From Anoplopoma fimbria (Eukaryota; Chordata; Actinopteri; Perciformes; Anoplopomatidae), in NCBI RefSeq assembly GCF_027596085.1, contig NC_072453.1, positions 2,253,448-2,317,447 of the forward strand: a stretch of 64,000 nucleotides of DNA. Direction: 5' to 3'. The stretch's first letter is position 1; the number at the start of each line of letters is the position of its first letter. Under the pieces are notes generated by a model, which was not told the DNA's origin, searched no databases, and was given only the letters and a program-made list of their open reading frames with translations. The translations under genes and the position numbers were made by a program. Below, piece by piece: positions 22,601 through 34,600 of this stretch.

Positions 22601-25600
22601 AATAATTTTTTTAAATGTATTCTTATTATGTTTATTAAAACATCAGGAAGCTAGTCTGTTTATATTCTTAATGAACAGACAATAAAAGACACCATGTGTC
22701 TGACTGAGAAAATGTGACAATATCTTACTTTTGCTGTCACATCCATTCCACTATGACCGTTTCCTTATTTTCTTTAAACGCAAACTGAAAGCAGCTCTAA
22801 TCGATATTTCATAACAAAAACAAATCAAATGAGGATGTGAAAGGGGTCACTCATAGTGATGAACACACAGAGAATTATCAACCCACATTTACGGAGCTTT
22901 ATAGTGAGTTTCAGTTCCTTGTTGAGCTGTTCCGCTTGCATCTTGTTCTGGTTCACTCTCACATTGTTTCAGGCCGCAGCAAGCAGCAGTTTTTCATTGA
23001 AAATGCTCTAAAAACCCACTTGCTAAGGTGAATTTAGTGGAGCATTAAGTAGCTAAAGAGCCAGATATTTTTCTCAGGAGTAGGTAGTGACCAATAACAG
23101 AGCTAAGAAGAGTGAGACGGTTATTTGAAAGATAATATGATCACATAGACATTCTACGCACAGGGGCTTTAAATAGCAAATAATTGTCATAGTACCCATT
23201 AGAATGGGTCCAAGGATGCATTGTAAGAAAGAAAAAGTAAAAAGCCATTAAGGCCATGTGGTCATTAACATTATAACAAAGTGCAAAAGTTTGGAAAAAA
23301 ACAGGATGGGTCCAGAGAGATAAAAACACTGTACCTGGGTCCAGACTGAAGGTGAAGGAGATATATAAACCTGCGTTTTCATCCAGTCCATCCACAGCTT
23401 TGACCGTGAGGTTCAACCTCCCTTCGTTGGGGAGAGTCACAGTAAGACACGTCCCATTCCCAGCATCACCTACCCTCACATCTCCACCCCCATCGTCTGG
23501 TCCCACAGGGTATCTGTTGGGCAGGGTGACCCGTATGGCCTGTGTGGGGTCCAGATCCTGGATGGGTATGGGTTGGCCCTGAGGCGTGGTAAGCTCCATG
23601 GCAACCAGAGCGGTGGAAATCGGAGGGTGGGCCACAGTCAGCAGTGGGTTGGATCCCAACCCAGCATCCATACCAAACAGAACCTGCACCACCTCTGACT
23701 TCTGACTCTTCAGGTGAGCGGTGAGGGAGGTGGGGATATGGAACTGACACTGGGGAGAAATCTTTGATCCGTCAGCTGCTGATGACTGAGGGGGGACAAT
23801 CTGGTTTTGGCTGAACTGATGAGTACAGAGGAGGTCGGAGGGGTCTCCATGGAAACCCACTGTGTTGATATAAGGAGTGGTGAGCGAAAGGGGCGCCTCG
23901 CCATGAACACGTGAATGCATCAGAGAGCGCATTAGAGCACCAGCGTGACCCAGTGCCGACAGGGTGATTGCAGGAGCTGACTGCAGAGTGCTGGAGTAGG
24001 ATGGGTGAGAACTGGAAGCACTGACGGACTCAGACACAGCCACCAGGGTGCTACCTGGAAACAAGGAGACCACAAAATGTTCAGCAACGTTCACCATCAG
24101 AAGATGACTGTTTGGTGCAGGAGACGGTGGTTGACAAGCACCTATGATGTTAAGGATGTTCCTTCCTGTTTCCAGAGCTGACCAAACACCAGGACTCATG
24201 TGTTCCTCCATGACATGGATCATCTTCCCCACAGCTTCCAGGACCTTCTGATGGCACTTTTCACAGAGCAATTCACTGGGAACGGCCTTGAGAAAACAGA
24301 GCAAATGAAAATATATTTTTTAAACTGATTTATTGTTTGAAAGATATACAATTTAAAACCTCTCCATCCCTTTAAAAACAGGGGACAAAAATGTCCATGT
24401 CCAAAAAAATGTTTTCCACTTTCAGTGAGAATTTTAACCCTTTTTCGGCCTGTTAGTTTACATAATGCCACATTTTATGCTGTTATGGTTGTGAAATCAA
24501 AAATGTAATGGGCTTCAATGGGGACATTTAAAGTGTCTGTATTTTGCCGACACTGTTTATTGAAGAGTTATTAAAGGAGGTGGAACCTGAAATAAATAAA
24601 AAACCTCACAACCCTTATGTACACTATATGCATTAACACAGAAAAAACGATCGAATAAAATAATAAATCAAAAAAGCCAACAATGTTCCTAGTGATGCAT
24701 TAGGGTTGAGCTCTGGTGTGAACGGTATTTCACGTCTTTTTGGTCTCATTGTGTGTCTGTGTTTGCATGAATTAAAGTGGGCACCGATATAAGACTGTTC
24801 ACAATTGATTCAAATTCTCTCTATATTTGAGATCCAAAATTACTGATCATCACTTGTTAAATATTTTGGGCTGAGAACGGTAAGGAAACAAACTAGGCCA
24901 TTACTTACAGTAGCCTGTGACAACGCAGAGCTGATCTGATCCACATTCAGGAAGGAGGACAGGGGGAGAGAGGCCAGGGCTTGGGTCACCTTCCCGCGGA
25001 TCTCCATCCTGTCCATGAGCTCCGTGGCAGTCCGTCCAGTCTCCATCTGTGGACAGGTGGGTGGAACTCATTAGTCCAGATTCCGAACAAAAACAAAGCT
25101 TCAGAGATTCTCACATCCACTATGCTCCTAATCTTCAGTATTGTTTAGTCATAGTTAATCATAATCAGTTTAAAGCATAATTTCATGCCCTGGTAAATGT
25201 GATATGATGCTGACAAACGACCTGATTGAGTTGGCTGGTGAGGGCAATGGAATAAGGTATGATCTCTTGAGGGTTGCCATGTTGGACCAAAGCCCACAGC
25301 TCTGTCCGGCTCTTGTTTCTCAGCCACTCACTGGCAACTCCGTCCCCTGAAGGAGTTTCAACTGTCAACTCTCTGTAAAGAGAAGCAATCAGGAAGAGTT
25401 AGCGTTCCTTAAAACGTGACAAAGACATTTGGCATAATGGGTAATAACCTAAATGATTATTCTAACCTTTGACCGAAAAATAAAAGTAGTGTGGCAAGCG
25501 ATGCACATACCACAAGTGTGCTTGTGCTATTTGCTTCAGCTGCGTCAAATCCCGGTAGCTTACCTGTTCAGAGCAATGACCTTTGCCCCCAGGTGGTCCT

Positions 25601-28600
25601 CTACCAGCAGTGTAACGGTGATAACTGACGCATTTCTTTCTCGCCCAGGAATTCCCATTGGAACCAGGCTGCCAAATGTTGAACGAGTACCCCTAGGGAG
25701 AGAAATGAAGACATGAAAGATAAACAGCTTAAGTTTGACAGGAAGTAAATCCAATCCTTATTTCTTCTTCTACGAAGTTTTTAATATTCAGCACCTTGAG
25801 ATTTCATTGTATTTTAAAGTGTGCTATGTAAATAAAATCCATTATTATTATTATTATTATTATTATTAATATTCAGGTAAGGATCACACTTCATAGTTTA
25901 ATAATAGCTGTAGGTTGAGGCCGGTGTTCACCTGTACAGAGTGAGCAGGGGGCATAGCGTGCCAGTAGACTGGCATGGTGCTGCCTGGAAGGTATAGATC
26001 AGCTGAGAGGCCCTGTTTTCTTCATCTTGCCACCCTGACAAATAGCAGCACATTTTAGTGGAACACAGTCAGATTGTTGAAGAAGCATTTGATTCTTCTT
26101 CTCCATTGAGAGTGACAAATATTGATACGTGTTGGATTTAGGAACACTTCTAGGAAGAACACAGTGTTACCTGAGCAGTTGTAGGTGACCACCGTCTCCA
26201 GCAGACGTATATCTGACTCTGGACTGAGATCACACAGGCCTCCGTGTGGCGGATTGTTAGGTAGTATTGTCAGACTGGCGCTGCCCCACAGCTCTTTGCC
26301 AGGCTGGGATACATTGAGAGTGAAGGTATAACTCTGCCCTGCCTGCAGCACACCTGAACGCACCATCAAGTTAGGAGAATGTCTCCCTGTAGAGGTGGAA
26401 GCCTCGTTAAGGTCAAGGGTCACGCCGGTTTTGTCCTCAGCACTCCATTTGTACTGTGACAAGACACACACATGAATCATAATAATACAGATAGTCTTAT
26501 TGTCTGTGAATATTTGTTTATTTCTAGGCTAGAAATAATAAACCATTGTACTGTTCATTTATCTACCTAATTAAGCATTGCTGAGATTGAATATAGATTA
26601 AACTGTCCAATCACAAATTAGTTATTTAAGTTGATGAACACTTAAATTAAAAAGATAATGAATAACAACAGTGACTGCAGCAGAGGGAGCACAATGTGTT
26701 GCACTACCATTGCTTTTTTAATTCTTCATATTTTTTAAGAAATATATATTCTGTCGCGTCTTCACAGTGTCAATGCAGCCGGGGACGCACTGTGTGTGTG
26801 TCAACTACCTAAAGTTAAATAGCACTTCTACAGGTGACCGTATAGTTGTGACATTACAACATTATGGAAGTTCTGATGGATCGTGGAAAGGCACAGTGTC
26901 TGAATATGACTATGTACATTTCTTTGGGGATTGAGCATTTTGAGACTTTCGCAGTAGTTCTATAGCACCTAGACCTCCTTTCTAATAAAAAAGAAATGGA
27001 AATATCTCTTTCTATCATATGGACTTGTACTTTAAAAACATGACTTCAAATGTAACCTGAAAGTATTCATCAGCATCATTACCTGAGCCTGGTCATCACA
27101 CTGTCCACATTGTCCAGAGAGGATGATGGGGCTGTTGTAACCAATGTGGTGAGGGGAGGACAGGACAGAGCAGGACACACACTCCACAAATACAGGAAGC
27201 ACAGGAGCTTCACACACAGTGACCTTAAGATAAAATATAGAAGTATGAGTGATAAGCCACTTCTTCGACGAAATTTGTATGGTAAGATCATCCATATTTT
27301 ACCCAAATCTCAAAAAACATTGGTAATACTCACTGTCTGGTTGACAGAGGCAGGCCTCCTCCCTTCCTTGTGTACAGTGATGGTGAAAACATAGACGGTG
27401 CCTGGGTGCAGCTGGGTGCTCAGTACAGTCATTCTACTACTGTTACTCCCAATGGGCTGCTTTACAAAATGAGACTCTGTGGAGTTCTGAAAATACAAAC
27501 ACCCAGGTGTTAGTATCATATACAAACAGTATGTTTTTCTCTTATCTTATCTTATATGTACATATTCAACTCATAATAATAGCAATTGATACCACTTCAT
27601 TACTTTAAGGTTGGTTTGACATCAAGAGGCCTTTACCACTATCATGAAGGTCCAGTGGTACTGCAGTGTATCCTCCACTCCTGGCTCTAAATCAGGGTCT
27701 TGGGAATCCGATCCGTCTAGGTCGAGGTCACTGAGGCTAGGCCACAGTCTGTGTGATCCTCCCTTGATGACAGCTACCAGTGTTGAGCGGATCACTGTAA
27801 TGCTGGTTTTTCGTCTGACAAGTAGAGGAGTTCCCTGGAGGGAAACGGTGAATACGAGGCAATACTGTCCCATATCGAGAGTATGCTTCGGGAGTAAGAG
27901 AAAAGGGGAAGTTGCATCTACCTGACTCCCAAGAGAAACTTTGTTACCAGAGAGTTCCAAATTAGTGCAATCTGACCCTTTGAGTATCTCCCATAAGTAT
28001 GTGGCTTTGTAAGCAGAGCAGTTAATGTCCACGCTTGCTTCAAAGTAGCTCTGTCTAGACCTGAAGATAGTAGGCTGGCTCTGGACAATAGAAGCTTGAG
28101 GGCTGGAACACTGGGGCTCCTCCACCTCCATGTGTAGTTGTGTGGACACATTGCTGACACTGTTGAGAACTTTGACCATTACACTGTATTTCCCCGGTAT
28201 ATAATAAGTATGATTGACTGTGCTCAAGTCTGTCACAAATGCTTCAGCGGAGTCTCCAAAGTACCAGATATATCTGGGATTGCTCCCTCCATTCACTATT
28301 GCAGAAAACCTGACAGCATGTCCAACAAATATTCTCTCTGAATGACAGACAAGCTTGACCTTCTTAACAGGCCACTGAACTTTGGCAGTATCATTCACTG
28401 TTTTGGAGCAGATTCCATTGGCGGCGAGCACGCTAACAGACAATGAACCACTCTCTGGTGGAGCAAAGATCACTTCTTGTCCAGTGAGCCAGGTGGGCTC
28501 GGACCCCACCAAGTGAAATATCCAGGTGTAGTCGACTGGAAAACCACTTTGAACTTCTGCCTTGAACTGGATTCCCTTCAGAGCCTCTAGAGGATCAGAA

Positions 28601-31600
28601 CAACAGTTCACAAGTCGCAAACCTTCAATATGATTAGCGACCAGAATGCTGGAAGATACCTCCACACTACTGATGTGGTTCCAACCTTTCACTGTAACTA
28701 GATGTGTCCCTGCTGGAAGGCTTGATGTGGTGAAACGCCCTTCAAGAATGTCCTGGCTATGAATCCAGTCTTTGTTTTTAAATGTTATGACAAAGCTCAC
28801 ATTGCTTCCTTTCGAGATTGTTGGAATAAAAATTACTTCTTCCTTGGTGCAGAAGGAAGACTCGGAAATGTTCAGCCTTAGTCCTTTGATTGCATCCTCA
28901 ACTGCGACACTGTGTGAAACAATCTGCCAATTTATCCCATTGGAGACATTCAAAGACACCTGATAGATGCCTGCTAATGGAAAGGTGTGGCTAAAGGTCG
29001 GATTAGATGCATTTAAAAGCATAGCACCTCTAACTTTCCAGTTCCAGTGCAGATCACTACCCTTCTGAATACGCCCATGGAGTTGAACGGCAGCACTTGT
29101 TGTGACATGAAAGGGATGCATCTTTCCGTCAATTTCAAAGTCAACTTCTTGGACCATCTCTTGCACATTAAACTCTTCGGTGACATTGCTGTGACTGAGG
29201 ACATTCTGAACTGAAACTTTAACAAGACAATTGCCAACATTTGCAAAAGTGTGGAGAAGAAAGGGCACTTGGGTCTGTAGGGGTGTAAGATCTGATTTCA
29301 CATACCAAAAGTACTGTAGGTCTGACCCGGTAACCACGGCTACAGAGATATTCACTGATTTCCCTAATGCCACAATGTTTGATTGTGTTGTAATGCATGC
29401 ACCTTTTACAATCTGTACTGCCACTAAAGAAACAATGCTGGTGGCCTCACCCAACTTGTTACTAGCTCTTAGCTGAACTGAAATCCCACCAGGAGTTTCA
29501 GTTAACATATGAAAAAGCTCTCCATCACCAGAGATTTGTCGGTTTATTCTGCTCTGTGTAGCAAGCCAGTGATAAGTGACATTGGAGCCCTTGGCGATTG
29601 AAGCAGTAAACAGCAGTTCCTCATGGGTTGGTACGTATTTCATGTTTGTCAGGCTCTGACATTCGATCTGAAGACCCTCTATTCTTTCAAAGACCTCTAT
29701 CAAAATAGCTGCTTCCTTTCTACTCACCAAGTTCTGTGCTATAACCCTCACTTGATAAACTCCTGCTTTCAGGAAAGCAAATCTAAACTGATAAGTCCCC
29801 TGTTTGGTTGAGGTTATACCATCAACAGTCCAGTAGTAGTTGGTGCTACTGATAGCACTGCTAATTGCTGAGATAATAGTTTCCTCCCCCACTACAGCAT
29901 AAGGCTGGTTGGTGTGAAGTGAAATGTCTGAAATTGGAAGTAAAACATTGACTTTAAGTGGCACAGAAGCACGGCTAACAGCATTAAATGCTGTGGCAGT
30001 GACTGTGAAATGACCCGCTGAAGTAAAGACGTGTGACACATTTAGCCTCTGTTCCACTGGCGATCCATCTCCAAAGTCCCACAGCACTGACACATTGCTG
30101 CCAGTGCAACTAGCCACCCAAAAGGACAGTAATGTATTCACTGTCAGCGTGCCACTTTCACTATCATGCGCCACAGACAGCTTACTCACAGGGTTTTGAA
30201 TGGTGATACAAGCCCTGGCTGTTTTGTTGCTGACTTTGTTACTTGCCGTTACTGATACCTCTTCAACACCTTCGTCTTTAAAGATAAAACAGTTTTGAGC
30301 GTTTTCTGTCACGGCAATGAGACTAGATGGGCTGCTAAACCATTTAAATCGGTTACCATTCATCTGTACAGGGGAAACTAACACCCTGAGGCATGCCTCT
30401 TCTCCTACTGCTACTACTTCCTGTGAAGCCAGCAATGTCACGTTGGTTATTGGCGCTTCAACACAAATACTTGAATTAAATGATACAGATGTAACAGAAC
30501 TAAACACAGTCAGGCTGATATAAGAAATCCCTTGGCTTTGAAATGTGTGAATAGCTGTTGACTGACCCCTCACTACACTCAGCGGTGATCCATCTCCAAA
30601 CAGCCAATGGAAAGTCAGAATGGATATGTCCCCATTCACCTGAGCGCTAAGCTGTATGTCACTTCCACTCATGACACATTCTGTAGGGAGAACTCCCCTA
30701 ACAGCCAATCTATAGACTTCTACACTGATAGACTGATGAGCGTGGCTGTGGGAATTGGAGACAGTTACCTCTACTGTATAGTTCCCTGGTGATTTATAGA
30801 CGTGGGAGATGGAACCATCCGTACAGTTCCCCTGCAGGGACCCATCACCAAAGTCAAAATTCCACGTGAGACTCGTACCCGTTGCTACTGTCGCTCTGAA
30901 ATCAGTTGCAGAGCTTAGTTCACTGGGTCCGTTGCAGCTGACAGTTAATCCAGAAATGTTCTCCATAACTTCCACCATGAGCCAGGTGGTCAGGACTGAA
31001 AGAGTGTTGTTGGCACATACTGTGATGTTATAAACTCCTGCAGATGCAAAAGTGTGGCTGACCCTAATGTGGGAGCCTTGTACAGCTTCAGAGCCATCAG
31101 CAAAGTCCCATGTGTAGACAACAGCGTAGGTTGAGGGCTCTGCGGAAGCTTCCAGAAGGAGAGTTTGTTTGACAAGGGGCACGGGAAGGGAAGAGGAAAT
31201 GAGGAGGTGATTTAACTGCGGGCGGACTCTTATCTTCAATGACACATCTGTATTGTCATATTGGTTGGAGACTTGGACTTGAAGTGTGTAGTCATCTGTA
31301 TGAAACGAAGACGGATGAAGAAAAAGTTTTTACCTTGATGGACTGGATGCATTACAAAGTACAGTTTCTACCAGCTCCATTCTTGTCACAAAATGTAACC
31401 AAAATACAGAATTTTCAAATTCTACCTTAAGTGGGCTTTTGAAAAATCTAGGGTTGAATTTCGGAGGCAAATAAAAACAGAACATAAATCAGAAAATATG
31501 TCCAAATTACACAAATGGCTCTCTGTCAAAATAGTGGCCAAATGATAGTTAGTAGATAGTTTTACTGTGTGCATGAATGGGTGGTTGGAAGACTAGAAAG

Positions 31601-34600
31601 GCACTTTATGAATACTGACATATATAAAGACCTTAGAATTTGTAAGCACATTGCACATCCAGCAGACTTGGAGCAACATTAGCATGGATTTTATTTGTGG
31701 CCAACCAAAGAAGTCCAAAACACATACTCCTTTTAGCTTTGGTTTGGTCTGCACCATAGACTGTATAAAATATGGACAGAGCCTCTGTGACTTCACCCAT
31801 ATGTTTCTGAAGAGCTGTAGAACACCCTAACCAGATAGGCAAAGACATGGATGCCAGGCATTTAAATGACCATTTGTGGAACTGCAGTTTTTGGCACTTG
31901 CGCATTGGCTTTATTTTCAACACTGTTGGGTGCCGCTTAGTATGCTTAGGTTTCCCCCTCTCACATTTTGCAAAGGCATTTGGTCTGTTATATACAAAAA
32001 AAGATAGGTGTAGCTTTAATAGTTTGTGTGTGTGTGTGTTTACCTGGGATGGGATAGGTATAGTTCACAGAGTCCACGACATATACTTGCTTATCTCCTC
32101 TAGCCATAAGACCTTCCATGGTCTGACATGGAGCAGAGTGGTTGTTGATCACCTTGCTACTTCCATCCCCCAAATCCCATCTACATGACATACACCACAT
32201 GGAAATTTAGAAGTATATTTGTAGTGGTAGTCTTCTCTTTAAAGTCATGGGTGTAAAGCATACCATCCCTACAATTTCTATGATTTCTGGGGGTTATTTT
32301 TGAAAAATGCAATGCCTTACCTGAAGGTGACTGGCAGGGAGATGTCCACTTTGACCCTGAGGGTGTAGAGGTGTGCAGCATCCACAGCTACGACCTCCTT
32401 GACTAACAGGAACTCTGGCTCAGCCAGTGGGGTCATTTCATCAGCAGTCAGGAGGAGTTGTTGGCTCTGGGAGCTAACGCGGTTGGAAGCTGTCACCTAA
32501 AGGTAAAGAACAGGTTACTTCTTTTTGTATTAAGGCTCAGAATGTAATCAAATGCAATTTGTCAAACAATCATACATTTAACTTACTGTACTTAAATTAA
32601 ACAAATATCAAATCTAAGCAAAGTTATTAACCTTATAGAGAAAACTAAAATGTATCTTACCCTGAGCTTATACTCAGCAGGTTTCTTGAACACCACACTG
32701 TAAGATTCTTCTTCATGGGCAAACTTCTCCAGGTTGTCAATCACCCATGTGAAATTTACTGAGGAACCACTCTCCACTTTGGCTATAAATGACTACAATG
32801 GAAAAAAAAAAAGCACCATCAGTACTTTGCAATGCAAACATGCTGACATTTGCAAGGTTAACTGGAATTAGCCGCTAGCAAAAACATGTTTGTCTTACAA
32901 ACATTTTTGACTTCCTCAATGTTTACCGTGTAACTATCTTTGTGTAGCATCTGAGCATGCTAACATTTGCTAATCATGACGAAGCCCAAAGTACAGCTTT
33001 ATAGGTATTTGGTCATAAACCAAAGTATAGAATATACAAACATTGTATACAACATTGACCTGATGATGTCATACATAAAAAGTCCAGGGATTTCAAAATC
33101 GTTAGGCTTCATCCCCTGAGGACCATGAAAGTCTTAAGAAATTTGAATGGCAATCCATCTAATAGTTGTTGCGATATTTCAGTGTGGTAAAATGTGGTGG
33201 ACCAACCAGTGGGCGTTGCCATCTCTAGAGCCATGCTGCTAACATGTTGTCTGAATGCTAACTTGAACTATTTGCGTGTTGAATGTGTTTGTTGTTAATT
33301 CATTTTTGCATTCTCACCTGGGAAATGTCTACGAGCATCCTCCAGCATCCGTGTGGCTCAACACTTAGCCCTGTCACCGCTTCGTAGCCACAAACCCTCA
33401 CACTCACACTCTGAGACCTTACTGCATCCATCACACTGATATTCAGCGTTTGAAGCCCGACTGAGGGCAACACCAGGGTCACAGAGGAGAACCAGGCTTC
33501 ACGGGACAGCATCTCACCGCCAGCCCAAGACTGAGCCACCTCTTCTGGGCAAGATGGAAGGAAGGGGACCCCAGTCTGGAGAACTGGGGCTGACCATGAG
33601 CTGCTGGCTTTCTCTCCAGACAGTACCTTGACAACAATGAGTGTTGGGACGTTGATTTGGACATGGATCTGGTTCTTTTCATCCGGCACAGGGTGGATGA
33701 CGTTAAGCCCAAATTGAGATCTCACACTCGGAGTAGGACCAGTTGTCAGGGACCAAACATCTGGGGCCGTGGTTGTCTCTCTGTGGGTGAAGCCGTCATC
33801 GTGCTCTGTAGCTCTGTGAAGATTGTCCACGTACAGCATCCTCAGATCACACACCACCCCGTCCACCCACTGGCCTCCTTGGGGCAGGGAGGTGAGGCCC
33901 CCCTCCCACCAGCCTCCCCACTCTGTCCTCCTAAGGGACACGTAACTCTGGCGCCAGGGGGAGTTCAAAGAGGCCTCACTGTTCAGGCAATGTAGGAAGG
34001 TACCAGAGTCGCGAGTGTGTTGTATAGCCACAATATCATCAGGGTACACCATTATCCCTCGATCCGGAAGAAGCAGCTGTTACGAAAAACAAAACAACAG
34101 GAAAAGTTAAGGGATCCAGTTTTTACATATTTTGTATTCAAACATCATCCATTTTGGCGGCAGGTCAACTCACGCTTAAAGTGTTTAGTTCAGAGCTAGG
34201 GTTTATGCTCAGAGGCAGGTCTGCTACCAGGTGGTAAAAGGGGGGTACTGCGAGGTATCTGGGCGGTAAAGCAAAGCCGCGGGCCACTGCTGCAGAGTCG
34301 AAGGGACTGCAGGGACTGGTGGTGGGCACGCAGGCCTCCAGCAGGTGGCACCAGTACTGGCCCATGCTGCAGCCCCCTGTGGTGTTACACAGCGGTACAG
34401 CCGAGCAGCAGCTGAATGGATTGAGGAGAGAGCTGCAACCTGAGGAGAAAAGAGGAGGCTATTAATAGTTGTATCAGGGATCTCCCCAGAAAACCTCCAT
34501 AGTGACCATTGTACTGTACCTGGAGGCACCAGGTGGTGGTTGGGGTTGCAGTAGGGTCGGAGGATCTGGACACGGGCAAGAGACGACACTGAGCTGGGCT

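Noticed and set aside
31847..32188. Plus-strand open frame of 113 codons
   Set aside because: It overlaps an interspersed repeat and pkd1b exon 10 antisense; no homology or start context.
33300..34052. Separate small gene starting MVYPDD
   Set aside because: It is pkd1b exon 7 (33318-34076); phases on both sides join it to neighbouring exons.
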